Shown piece by piece: positions 17,419 through 26,581 of a stretch of DNA of 64,000 nucleotides. This DNA is from Winogradskyella sp. KYW1333. GTDB taxonomy: Bacteria > Bacteroidota > Bacteroidia > Flavobacteriales > Flavobacteriaceae. The stretch lies in the NCBI RefSeq assembly GCF_003335675.1, contig NZ_QPHL01000010.1, forward strand, positions 62,001 to 126,000, given 5' to 3'. The notes under the pieces were generated by a model. That model worked only from the letters and a program-made list of their open reading frames with translations. It searched no databases and was not told the DNA's origin. Within the stretch, counting starts at the first letter, position 1. Every line of letters starts with the position of its first letter. Position numbers and translations under genes: made by a program.

Positions 17419-17466
17419 GTAAACTTTCCGAACAATTACGTCAAATCAACACATAAGAATTTACAT

Positions 17467-18720
17467 ATGGCGTATTTATTTACATCAGAGAGTGTATCAG
17501 AAGGACATCCAGATAAGGTAGCAGATCAAATCAGTGATGCTTTAATTGATAATTTTTTAGCTTTCGATCCAGAATCTAAAGTAGCTTGCGAAACCTTAGT
17601 TACTACAGGACAAGTTGTATTGGCAGGTGAAGTTAAATCAAACACCTATTTAGACGTTCAGAAAATTGCTAGAGATACCATTAATAAAATCGGTTACACA
17701 AAAGGAGAGTACATGTTCGACGGAAATTCTTGTGGTGTCATATCTGCAATCCATGAACAATCAGAAGACATTAATCGAGGTGTAGATAGGGGAGTAAAAG
17801 AAGAACAAGGTGCTGGTGACCAAGGAATGATGTTTGGTTATGCAACCAGTGAAACGGACAATTACATGCCTTTGGCTCTTCATATTTCTCACTTAATATT
17901 AAGGGAATTGGCAGAGCTGAGACGAGAAAACAAAGAGATTACGTATTTAAGACCAGATTCTAAAAGTCAAGTTACTATAGAATACAGTGACGATAATACA
18001 CCACAGCGCATAGAGGCTATCGTTATATCAACGCAACATGATGATTTTGATAGCGAAGAGGTCATGCTTTCTAAAATTAGAAAGGATATGGTGGATATAT
18101 TGATCCCAAGAGTAGTTAAAAAATTGCCAGAACATATTAAACCCTTATTTACTGAGGATATTAAATATCACATCAATCCTACCGGTAAATTTGTAATTGG
18201 TGGACCACATGGTGACACAGGATTAACGGGAAGAAAAATTATTGTGGATACTTATGGTGGTAAAGGAGCTCATGGTGGTGGTGCTTTTTCAGGCAAAGAT
18301 CCAAGTAAGGTTGATCGAAGTGCCGCTTATGCTACTAGGCATATTGCTAAAAATTTGGTGGCATCTGGTTTATGTGAAGAAGTTTTAGTCCAAGTATCCT
18401 ATGCTATTGGTGTGGTTGAACCAATGGGAATTTTTATTGAAACTTACGGTACTTGCCCTTTAAATTTAACTGATGGTGAGATTGCAGAAAAAGTTGCTAC
18501 CCTTTTTGACATGCGACCAGCAGCGATAGAAAAGCGACTAAAATTACGCCAACCAATGTACAGTGAAACTGCCGCATATGGCCATATGGGAAGGGAAAAT
18601 ATTACAGTAAGTAAGACCTTTGAACAACCAAATGGAGAATCCGTAACAATGGATGTAGAGTTATTTACATGGGAAAAACTAGACTATGTAGATAAGGTTA
18701 AGGAGGCTTTTAAATTATAG
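17467..18720 (+). CDS. metK: S-adenosylmethionine synthetase
   Basis: Makes SAM from methionine and ATP in the cytoplasm. Motifs: the N-terminal [18 protein letters not shown] (active-site His14), the [12 protein letters not shown] hexapeptide region, [20 protein letters not shown] (P-loop-like), and [20 protein letters not shown]. The length of 417 residues is normal for Bacteroidota. The leader carries a SAM-II-type riboswitch and a TAnnTTTG promoter element. It is monocistronic, with a terminator 15 bases after the stop. Confidence 0.98.
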   Translation: MAYLFTSESVSEGHPDKVADQISDALIDNFLAFDPESKVACETLVTTGQVVLAGEVKSNTYLDVQKIARDTINKIGYTKGEYMFDGNSCGVISAIHEQSEDINRGVDRGVKEEQGAGDQGMMFGYATSETDNYMPLALHISHLILRELAELRRENKEITYLRPDSKSQVTIEYSDDNTPQRIEAIVISTQHDDFDSEEVMLSKIRKDMVDILIPRVVKKLPEHIKPLFTEDIKYHINPTGKFVIGGPHGDTGLTGRKIIVDTYGGKGAHGGGAFSGKDPSKVDRSAAYATRHIAKNLVASGLCEEVLVQVSYAIGVVEPMGIFIETYGTCPLNLTDGEIAEKVATLFDMRPAAIEKRLKLRQPMYSETAAYGHMGRENITVSKTFEQPNGESVTMDVELFTWEKLDYVDKVKEAFKL

Positions 18721-18735
18721 TAGTTGAAATTATAT

Positions 18736-18759
18736 AAGCCTTCTCGTTTGAGAAGGCTT
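18736..18759. terminator. Bidirectional terminator after metK
   Basis: AAGCCTTCTC / GAGAAGGCTT with a 4-base GTTT loop, between convergent genes. The T tail on the plus strand is short (TTAATTTTAT). Confidence 0.8.
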
Positions 18760-18766
18760 CTTAATT

Positions 18767-21559
18767 TTATAATGTATAAGTCAACCTTAAAGTTATAAAT
18801 CGTGGTTGAATAAATGTTTCTGAGCTAAATACTGAGATATTAGATGCTCCATTACTAATATTAGAGTCTATATCTAAAATATTAGAGGCTCTTAGTGAAT
18901 ACTCCCATTTAGCATCTCTATCTTTTCTATAACGTAAGGAAGCATTCCATGTTTTAAAGGCTTCGGTTTGTCCTTGTGTTTCTTGTTCAGTGTAAGCAAA
19001 ATCCGTAATAAAGGTTAAAGAATCCCATATATATGCATCAAAACGTATTGATGGCGCACGAGTAATAAATTTGGTTGTATTAGATCCTTGTACATTATCT
19101 CTAACTGTATATCGATAGCGTAACCTTACATTTGGTGCCTCTCTAAAATTAGTCCGTATTTCAGGAGAATAGCTCTGAGTAAAATTCTCGTTCAATGATT
19201 GACGGCCTTGGATAAACTGATTTAACTTACTATAAGAAAAGTTAGCATTTAAACGTGCTCTTAATTTTCCAAAAGTACGTTCTACTCTTCCAAATACAGA
19301 AGCAGTTTCATCTGCAAACTGAGAATTAAAAAACGTATTTGTACCAATTACACTTTCAAAATCAGTAAAACTTCGGATTTGATCAATATTTTTATTATAA
19401 TTTATACTAGCAAAAACATTAGTATAATTAAATAAATTAAAACTTCTATAAAACAGACTTACATTATGGGTTAAAGCGTTTTGTAATTCCGGATTACCAT
19501 ATTGAATACTATTAAAGTTATTTAGCACAAGTCCTTGTGCAATATTAGTAACGTCAGTAAATGTATTAGTCATTCTATAGTTCAACGTTAAAGATTCACT
19601 CTTTTTAAATTGAATAAGTGCTTCAAAATCTGGTAAAACATCAAAGAAGTTATCTTTAAAATTATTACCCATTTGAGTGTTTTGATTGCTGTAGGCGTGG
19701 AATGATACTCCAGGTGTAAATGTAAATTTACCAGTCTTAAACCTATAATGCACACCTAAATATACATCGCTAAATGTGTAATCCACATCATCATTTGTAG
19801 CAGATAACACATTATCAAGTGGATCGGTAATAATTGGTGTTGGATCAAACCTTGAGCCTTCATCTAAAAACTGAAAAATATTAGAATCAAATTTTTGATT
19901 ACTAAAAATAGTCCCTAAGGTAAAATTGATATTACTTTTTGAGTTAAGAATATTATAGTAATCTAGTTTAGCATCAAGCTTATTACTCTGAACACGTCTA
20001 TCTTGATTTATATCATAATTAGACTGGTCTAAATCTAAACCTAAACCTGCAGCCGTTCTGTCAAATGCATCTCTATCGTCTGGATTAGGCTCGTCATTAT
20101 TATCTGGATCATTAACTAACAATGCATTATAAAATGGATCCTCGTCACTCAATAGGTGTTGCACCTCCAAAGCAAATATATTATCCTCGTTTAGCGTGTA
20201 ATAGTAATTCAAATTTTGATTAATACTATACGGATTAACTTTATTGAGCTGATCTGTATCACCAACTACAGATGAGAATAAGTTTTGTAGTTCCTTATCA
20301 TCAGATATCTTTGCCAACACATCATAATCCAGTTGATTGTTGAAGTTGGGCTTGTAGGAAGCACTTAGTTTTGCAACAATTTGGTTGGTTGCTTCTCTCC
20401 CTCGTTGTACTGTAGATTCATCTGGAGGTAAACCTGTAGATTCATCTTCAGGTGTTAACGGATCATCTTCAATTTCAATGTAGTCAATAAAATTCTCCTC
20501 TCGTGTTCTTAATCTACTACTATTATAAATAACAAATCCACTCAAATCTAATGCCTTTGTCGGTGAATAACTAAAATTTACTGTTCCTAATTTTGTTATT
20601 ACCTCTTGTGCATTGGCAATATTAGTTAATCCACTTAAGCCATTATTGCCTAGATTGATATTTGTACCACTTGTTCTACTTGGCAGCCTAAAGCCTCCAC
20701 CAAAACCACGCACATCTCTATTAGATAGAGCTACCTCTCCAATATTATTTAAATCACCTATAACATTTATACTGTATTTTGGACTATAATAAAAAAGCTT
20801 GGGCTGAAATAAGTATAATTCGTTATTTGGTGAAGGTGCCTGACCTGCACCTGCAGTTATATCTCCAAACCAAAAATTTTCTTTTCCCTCCTTAAGCTTA
20901 ATATTAATAGCAACATTGTTTTGATTATTCTGCACACCACTGAGTTGTCCAACCTCAGCATAATTTCGTAAAACTTGAATTTTATCGACAGCATTTGAGG
21001 GAATATTTTTAGTAGCTAATTTTGTGTCTCCATCAAAAAAATCTTTTCCATTAACAGTTAATTTCTGTACTGCGTTACCTTCAACTTCAATTTGGCCATC
21101 TTCATTGATTTCTACACCTGGTAATTTCTCCAAAACATCTTCTAGCTTTCGTTCTGATCCGTTTTTAAACGAATCAGCATTATAAATAAGTGTGTCTCCT
21201 TTAATGGTCACAGGCATTTCATATGTTAACTCAACTGCATCTAACGCATTGTCTGGCACAAGAGTGAAATCTCTGGTAATATTTGCTTCTTGTGTAGTTA
21301 TTACTTCGTTTAGGGATTTTAATCCTATATAACTCACTTGTACTTTATATTTACCATTCTTACCTAACGAAAGGATATACTTACCCTTATCATTTGTTAC
21401 CGCATAAGACTCCAAAGCATTAGTTTCTTGATTTATAGCTATAACATTGGCAAGTTCTAAGGGTGTGTCAATACTATCTTTTACGACACCTTGCATTTTT
21501 AATTGCGCAAAGGAACTGTTAGCTACTAAGGCTAAAAGTAGCACTAAAACTTTTTTCAT
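18767..21559 (-). CDS. TonB-dependent-receptor-like outer membrane beta-barrel protein
   Basis: 930 residues. The signal peptide ends at NSSFAQ (residue 19). A carboxypeptidase-regulatory-like beta-sandwich follows (residues about 22-105: MQGVVKDSIDTPLELANVIA, GKYILSLGKNGKYKVQVSYI). Then a plug-like domain (LEDVLEKLPGVEINEDGQIE, VNGKDFFDGD, IDKIQVLR-type motif as VDKIQVLRNYAE). The rest is a long barrel of the OMP_b-brl_3 type ending in a strand with C-terminal aromatic/Leu (FITLRLTYTL). I see no TonB box. It is next to three GLPGLI genes in the same direction. The substrate is unknown. Confidence 0.9.
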   Translation of the reverse strand: MKKVLVLLLALVANSSFAQLKMQGVVKDSIDTPLELANVIAINQETNALESYAVTNDKGKYILSLGKNGKYKVQVSYIGLKSLNEVITTQEANITRDFTLVPDNALDAVELTYEMPVTIKGDTLIYNADSFKNGSERKLEDVLEKLPGVEINEDGQIEVEGNAVQKLTVNGKDFFDGDTKLATKNIPSNAVDKIQVLRNYAEVGQLSGVQNNQNNVAINIKLKEGKENFWFGDITAGAGQAPSPNNELYLFQPKLFYYSPKYSINVIGDLNNIGEVALSNRDVRGFGGGFRLPSRTSGTNINLGNNGLSGLTNIANAQEVITKLGTVNFSYSPTKALDLSGFVIYNSSRLRTREENFIDYIEIEDDPLTPEDESTGLPPDESTVQRGREATNQIVAKLSASYKPNFNNQLDYDVLAKISDDKELQNLFSSVVGDTDQLNKVNPYSINQNLNYYYTLNEDNIFALEVQHLLSDEDPFYNALLVNDPDNNDEPNPDDRDAFDRTAAGLGLDLDQSNYDINQDRRVQSNKLDAKLDYYNILNSKSNINFTLGTIFSNQKFDSNIFQFLDEGSRFDPTPIITDPLDNVLSATNDDVDYTFSDVYLGVHYRFKTGKFTFTPGVSFHAYSNQNTQMGNNFKDNFFDVLPDFEALIQFKKSESLTLNYRMTNTFTDVTNIAQGLVLNNFNSIQYGNPELQNALTHNVSLFYRSFNLFNYTNVFASINYNKNIDQIRSFTDFESVIGTNTFFNSQFADETASVFGRVERTFGKLRARLNANFSYSKLNQFIQGRQSLNENFTQSYSPEIRTNFREAPNVRLRYRYTVRDNVQGSNTTKFITRAPSIRFDAYIWDSLTFITDFAYTEQETQGQTEAFKTWNASLRYRKDRDAKWEYSLRASNILDIDSNISNGASNISVFSSETFIQPRFITLRLTYTL

Positions 21560-21639
21560 TTGGTTTGGTTTGTTTAGGTTGGATGTTAGCCTAATTCTAA
21601 TGAATGGCTCATAAGTTTGTATTGTCTGTTAAGTATAAA

Positions 21640-22527
21640 TTAATTACGCTTACCTCGTCCTCGACCGCCATACATTTCTCTCATTTCTGTCATTTTTTTC
21701 GTGACAATGTCATTGTATTGGGCTTGAGTAACTTCATCTCCTTTTTTAGGTTTATTAATATCTTCTTTCTCCTCAGGATTCATAACTATCTTGGTACAAA
21801 GGATTGTCGTTCTATCTGCATTCACTTCCAAAATCAATCCTGGAAGCCCCCAATAATCGTCAGGTCCTTGGTTTATTGGAATTTGAGGTGTATACCAAGC
21901 AACTACCTCAATGGTCTTTGGTACTTCAATTTCATTCATTGGATCATCTGAATCTGCCTTAGCAGAGTCACCTGAGTCTGTAGAGTCTTTCTTTTTTGGA
22001 GGTGGAGGCGTCCTTCGTCTCATACTTCTCCAATCGAACTCATCTAATACCTTGGTTGCAGTAGCTTTAAAACAGGTATATTGACCAATCTGTTTGGTTT
22101 CAGTGCCCATTTTCCACTCAAGTGGCTTTAAATCATCCTTTATTAAAAACTGCTTGCCAAAAAATTCTTGATCTTGTAACAATTCTTGGTTTTTTACATT
22201 TTTATATTTAGGGCCACCAGTAAAACTACTTGCAAATCCTCCCCATCCTCTGCCAGATCCAGGAGCTTCTAATTTTTCATCTTCCTTATATATTGACTCG
22301 GATTTATTGAAAGTAAGAATGTACTCTTTTTCTAAAAAGCTTTTCATATTTTCTTCAATACGCTTTTTCTGATCCGGAGACATTTCCCTACCGCCCCATT
22401 GATCCATGTCCATTGTAGTTTTAGACATATAATATGCCTTTCCTTGAAAATCGTTTTGAGCAAATGTATTTAAGGCATAGAGTAAAACTATAAAAGTGAA
22501 AGTGAGTTTTAGTAATGATTTATTCAT
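21640..22527 (-). CDS. GLPGLI family exported protein (copy 1)
   Basis: 295 residues from the preferred ATG at 22525-22527 (MNKSLLKLTF, signal peptide ending NTFAQ); the ORF opens ten codons earlier with no signal logic. The family signature is YWGLPGLILEV at about residue 230, with the upstream VAWYTPQIPINQGP. Two conserved Cys occur in YTCFKAT and ILCTKIV, probably a disulfide. A Pro/Lys-rich insertion (RRRTPPPPKKKDSTDSGDSA) and a Gly/Arg-rich C-terminus (YGGRGRGKRN) distinguish this copy. Function of the family is unknown. It is the last GLPGLI copy before the outer membrane barrel gene, 80 bases apart. Confidence 0.9.
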   Translation of the reverse strand: MNKSLLKLTFTFIVLLYALNTFAQNDFQGKAYYMSKTTMDMDQWGGREMSPDQKKRIEENMKSFLEKEYILTFNKSESIYKEDEKLEAPGSGRGWGGFASSFTGGPKYKNVKNQELLQDQEFFGKQFLIKDDLKPLEWKMGTETKQIGQYTCFKATATKVLDEFDWRSMRRRTPPPPKKKDSTDSGDSAKADSDDPMNEIEVPKTIEVVAWYTPQIPINQGPDDYWGLPGLILEVNADRTTILCTKIVMNPEEKEDINKPKKGDEVTQAQYNDIVTKKMTEMREMYGGRGRGKRN

Positions 22528-22690
22528 CTTGTCTATTAAGAATTGATTATCCAACAAATGTAACTTAATGATCTACCTATTACATTTGGTTTATCATAAA
22601 ATTAACATGTTCTATTTTAACAATTATATCACTTTGACTCTATAAAATCCCATTGGTTTATTTCATTGAAGTTAAACTATTGTTAAAAGA

Positions 22691-23530
22691 TTAACTTCTT
22701 CTTCTACCACGGTTATCTCTAAATTCTTTCATTTTGGCAGTAATCGTTTTTTGATACTCTGACTTTGTAATTTCTTTACCCTTATCTGGAGCAATAATCT
22801 CAACAATCTCTTCAGGGTTCAAGACAATTTTAGAACATAGCATTGTTGTGTTATCTGCACTTACCTCTAGAATCAAACCAGGTAATCCCCAATATTCTAA
22901 TGGCCCATGACGAACAGGAATTTGAACGGTATACCACGCTTCAATTTCTGTCATTTTTACCTCTGGTACTGTTACCACACCTGTTGAATCTGTAGTTGGT
23001 TCTTGATTTCTCAATCTATCCCATGAAAAGTTATACCATGTCAACTCATTAGTTGGTATTGAAGCAGTAGCTTTAAAACATGTGTAGTTTCCTATTTGTT
23101 TTGTTTCAGAACCCATTACCCATTCTATTGGTTGCAAATTATCCTTTACTAAGAATTTCTTACCATAAAACTCTTGTGTCTGAATCTGTGTGTTCGTTTT
23201 CACATTCTTATATTGATCACCTGGAGTAAAATTTTTACCCCATGAATCAGTAGCACCAGTCATAGCATCCAATTTGTCTTCCTCCTCAAAAAATGATTCC
23301 TCCTTATTGAATGTCAGTACATAATTTTTCTCTAATCTATTCTTCATTCTTGCAGCAACTTGCTTTTTCTGCGCTTCACTTAATCGTGCACCCCATCTAC
23401 CTAATTCCATTTTAGATTTTGAAAAATAATAGGCCTTACCTTGAAATTCTTGTTTAACCTCTGGTTTTGGATTAACTGAAAATGTAAATAGAAGTGCTAA
23501 AACACTGATTTTTAATAGAATTGATTTCAT
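22691..23530 (-). CDS. GLPGLI family exported protein (copy 2)
   Basis: 279 residues with a signal peptide (LLKISVLALLFTFSVN). It carries the signature YWGLPGLILEV, the preceding AWYTVQIPVRHGP, and the conserved Cys pair in YTCFKAT and MLCSKIV. The N-terminal half shares FQGKAYYFSKSKMELGRWG and NYVLTFNKEESFFEEEDKLD with the other two copies, and the C-terminus is again Arg-rich (FRDNRGRRRS). It lies 133-163 bases from copy 1, so each copy may have its own start signal. Function unknown. Confidence 0.9.
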   Translation of the reverse strand: MKSILLKISVLALLFTFSVNPKPEVKQEFQGKAYYFSKSKMELGRWGARLSEAQKKQVAARMKNRLEKNYVLTFNKEESFFEEEDKLDAMTGATDSWGKNFTPGDQYKNVKTNTQIQTQEFYGKKFLVKDNLQPIEWVMGSETKQIGNYTCFKATASIPTNELTWYNFSWDRLRNQEPTTDSTGVVTVPEVKMTEIEAWYTVQIPVRHGPLEYWGLPGLILEVSADNTTMLCSKIVLNPEEIVEIIAPDKGKEITKSEYQKTITAKMKEFRDNRGRRRS

Positions 23531-23670
23531 AATGGGATAAACTTTTAGTTAAAATTGTCTAACAAATCTATAAATACATTAAACAATACCATCTTGTTTA
23601 TCATAATATTAACACTAAAAACCACAAGGTGATTTATTTACTACTTCAACGATTTTATTAATTTATTGAA

Positions 23671-24525
23671 TTACCCTCTAATTGAGATGCTTATACTTTC
23701 ACCTTCTCTACCATCATTTCGTGGTCTATAACGCTCCATCATTTCTTTGGCTTTCTTATCCATAATCTTTTCATAAGCCTCTTGATTAACTTCTTTGCCC
23801 TTTGTAGGTTCCGTAATTTCAATTTTATCTTCTGGGTTAAGTACAATTTTGCTACATATAATGGTTAGCTTTCCATCATGAACTTCTAAAATTAATCCTG
23901 GTAATCCTTGGTAGTTATTAGGTCCATTATTTACAGGTATTTGCGGTGTATACCATGCAGTCACTATTCGCTCTTCCATTTCAGGCTCCTTCTCTTCATC
24001 AAACTCATCATCACTACCAAAAGAAACCCTAGGCTTCTCAACCATTTTTGTATATGTTGCCTTAAAACATTGATATTCTCCGATATACTTTGTGTCAGAT
24101 TCTAATTTCCAATCAATCTTTTCAATGTCATCTTTAACCAAAAAGATTTTACCATAGGTATCTACTTGGTCAGTATATCTTTGTTCTTTAGTGTTCTTGT
24201 AAAGTACATCAGAACCCCCACCTCCACCAATGGATACAATCTGAATACCATCACCCATACCGACATTTGGTTTGTCTAATTCTTCTTCTTGCTTGTACAA
24301 TGAAGCTTCTTTATTGAAGGTAAGTAGAAATGTTTTCTGAAATTGTTTTTTCATCATTTCCATCATCCTTTCATGCATCTCAGAATTCATGGAGGTACTA
24401 TCCATTTTAATGTCTACTTTTCTTTGCGTTTTATATGTTGCAACGCCTTGAAAATCTTGTGCATCAATAGCAGAAGCATATACTAATGCTAGGGATATAA
24501 CTAAAACTCTAATTATTGTTGTCAT
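23671..24525 (-). CDS. GLPGLI family exported protein (copy 3)
   Basis: 284 residues from the ATG at 24523-24525 (MTTIIRVLVISLALVYASAI, signal peptide ending IDAQ). The ORF opens earlier but would then overlap the upstream gene without need. The signature is YQGLPGLILEV; the Cys pair is in YQCFKAT and IICSKIV. An acidic insertion (SDDEFDEEKEPEMEER) precedes the signature, and the C-terminus is Arg-rich then Ser/Ile-rich. It follows the 126-residue exported protein by 16 bases, so those two form an operon. It is the most divergent of the three tandem paralogues. Confidence 0.9.
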   Translation of the reverse strand: MTTIIRVLVISLALVYASAIDAQDFQGVATYKTQRKVDIKMDSTSMNSEMHERMMEMMKKQFQKTFLLTFNKEASLYKQEEELDKPNVGMGDGIQIVSIGGGGGSDVLYKNTKEQRYTDQVDTYGKIFLVKDDIEKIDWKLESDTKYIGEYQCFKATYTKMVEKPRVSFGSDDEFDEEKEPEMEERIVTAWYTPQIPVNNGPNNYQGLPGLILEVHDGKLTIICSKIVLNPEDKIEITEPTKGKEVNQEAYEKIMDKKAKEMMERYRPRNDGREGESISISIRG

Positions 24526-24541
24526 TTGATTGATGTTATAA

Positions 24542-24922
24542 TTATTCTTTATTCTTGTAATACTTAATTGCTGCATTTCTAATTTTCTCTACACGCTGTA
24601 CAAATGTCTCTTTATCATCAGAAGTTCCTTCTACTTTGTAGGTCATTTTAGACTTTTTTCCACTAGACATAACTTCTCCGTTGCACACTAACTTAAATGA
24701 AACCGATTCTTTTCCCTCACTTAGATCAAACATCTCTTTAACGTCATCTATTGTAAATGTAGATTCTAGTTCTTCAATATTATCTACTGTCACCACAACA
24801 TCTACACTTTCTACTTTGGTTTCTTCGATCTTTTTTATTATTTCAATTTCTTCAACAGATTTGGTTTGGCTAAAGCCTAAAGAACCGATTAACAATAATA
24901 AAGGTAAAATTAATTTTTTCAT
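24542..24922 (-). CDS. Small exported protein of unknown function, first gene of the GLPGLI cluster
   Basis: 126 residues. The signal peptide is LILPLLLLIGSLGFSQ. The mature part is strongly acidic then mixed, with repeated EIE/KKIEE and VDVVVTVDNIEELE, one Cys (LVCNGEVMSS) and a helical Lys-rich end (RNAAIKYYKNKE). I do not recognise a family. It heads the minus-strand run into the GLPGLI genes and is divergent from the histidine kinase gene, 123 bases away, so it may be the first target of that two-component system. Confidence 0.75.
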   Translation of the reverse strand: MKKLILPLLLLIGSLGFSQTKSVEEIEIIKKIEETKVESVDVVVTVDNIEELESTFTIDDVKEMFDLSEGKESVSFKLVCNGEVMSSGKKSKMTYKVEGTSDDKETFVQRVEKIRNAAIKYYKNKE

Positions 24923-25045
24923 GTTTTTATATCTTTTGATTAATACAGTACAAATATCTCAACTCAAACCAAGTATTTGAGTTAACTAGTGTTAACGTGT
25001 GTTAACCGATTCGTTAAACTATAGAAATACTTATACTTTTGATAT

Positions 25046-26581
25046 ATGAATGAAAAACGATATAGATGGATTTTATATGTTATTGTCACTGTAATTGTGG
25101 CAACAATAGCAATTCAAATCTATTGGAATTATAAGAATTACCTCAACAATAAACAGCAACTTATCAATGATGTTCAGGTTAGTTTAGACAAAGCTGTAGA
25201 GGATTATTATGCCAATTTAGCAGAACGTACAACTGTTGGTATTTTTTTGGAAGGTGACCAACAAAAAGATGCTCTAACTGAAGGTGGAGAATTAGATCAA
25301 TTATTTAACCAAATTGATAGTATTAAAGGTGAGTTTAAAACGCTAGATTCTTTAAAAATCAATAATATTGAAGGCATCACAATTTTAAGAGGGTCAAAAT
25401 TAGACTCCATGACCACAATTCATGACGAATTACATCCTACGACTACACCAGACATTTTCAAAAAACGAATAGATAGCATAAAATCAAAAACTCTGGATTT
25501 TGAATTGAACGACATAGAAATGCTCACATCTAAAATTGTGGTTTCAATAACAAATGACAGCTTAAATGTTTCAGAAGTTGATAGTCTTTTAAATGAAGAA
25601 TTTAAAAGAAAACAAATTGAGGTTAAGAGTAAACTTACTTTTCATAAATCTGACATATTGCACCAATTAACCAAGGTTAAAGATTCAATTTCAAAAGCTG
25701 AAAGTAAAATTGGTGAGTATAGCCTTTCTGCTATTTCAAAATCTACTTTTCTACCAAAAGGAAGTATCTTAGAATTAAACTATAGTAATGAAACATTTAC
25801 AATCCTTAAACGAAGTTTAAACGGTATTTTGATCTCGAGCATTTTAGTTTTAGCAGTAATTAGTTGCTTATTTTATCTGTTGAAAATCATCAGAAACCAA
25901 AAACAATTGGCTGAAGTAAAAAATGATTTGATAAGTAATATAACTCATGAGTTTAAAACACCAATTGCCACGATTGGCGTTGCCCTTGAAGGCATCAGTA
26001 ATTTCAACGGTATAGATGATAAAGAAAAGACAAAAAAATACATTAACATGTCTTCTGATCAGCTAAACAAACTGAACCTAATGGTTGAAAAGTTATTGGA
26101 AACTGCCACTCTTGATAGCGACAATTTGAGCCTAAATAAAGAACTTATCAATATCAATGACCTTTTAAATTCTTTATTAAATAGATACAGTATCCAATTT
26201 CCCAACAAAACCTTTAATCTTAACTTAATGGTAGAAAATCTTATGGCTAAGGTTGATGCCTTTCATTTTGAAAATGCCGTTAATAACATATTAGATAATG
26301 CTGTAAAATACGGTGGTGACATTATATCAATTACACTACTATCAAAAGGCGAGAATTTTGACATTACTATTGCAGACAATGGCAATTCTATAGATAAGAC
26401 AAATAAGAGTAGAATTTTCGAAAAATTTTATCGCATACCTAAAGGCAATACACATGATGTAAAAGGATTTGGTATTGGACTTTATTATACCAAAACTATT
26501 GTTGAAAAACACAATGGTTCAATTAACTTAGATTTATCTAATAATTTAACCTCGTTTAAAATTACATTACCTAATGGCTAA
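25046..26581 (+). CDS. Sensor histidine kinase
   Basis: 511 residues. TM1 is about residues 8-28 and TM2 about 258-282, enclosing a periplasmic sensor region of about 230 residues with coiled-coil character. The H-box is NITHEFKTPIATIG, with His301 the phosphorylation site. The N-box is NILDNAVKYGG. The G1 box is DNGNS (444-448), where the usual second Gly is Ser. The F box (IFEKFYRIP) and G2 (GFGIGLYYTK) are intact. It overlaps the response regulator start by 8 bases. It faces the GLPGLI cluster divergently, which suggests a regulatory link. Confidence 0.93.
   Translation: MNEKRYRWILYVIVTVIVATIAIQIYWNYKNYLNNKQQLINDVQVSLDKAVEDYYANLAERTTVGIFLEGDQQKDALTEGGELDQLFNQIDSIKGEFKTLDSLKINNIEGITILRGSKLDSMTTIHDELHPTTTPDIFKKRIDSIKSKTLDFELNDIEMLTSKIVVSITNDSLNVSEVDSLLNEEFKRKQIEVKSKLTFHKSDILHQLTKVKDSISKAESKIGEYSLSAISKSTFLPKGSILELNYSNETFTILKRSLNGILISSILVLAVISCLFYLLKIIRNQKQLAEVKNDLISNITHEFKTPIATIGVALEGISNFNGIDDKEKTKKYINMSSDQLNKLNLMVEKLLETATLDSDNLSLNKELININDLLNSLLNRYSIQFPNKTFNLNLMVENLMAKVDAFHFENAVNNILDNAVKYGGDIISITLLSKGENFDITIADNGNSIDKTNKSRIFEKFYRIPKGNTHDVKGFGIGLYYTKTIVEKHNGSINLDLSNNLTSFKITLPNG

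Noticed and set aside
24526..24576. Longer N-terminus of the third GLPGLI protein
   Set aside because: It would overlap the preceding gene and put a non-signal segment before a clear signal peptide.
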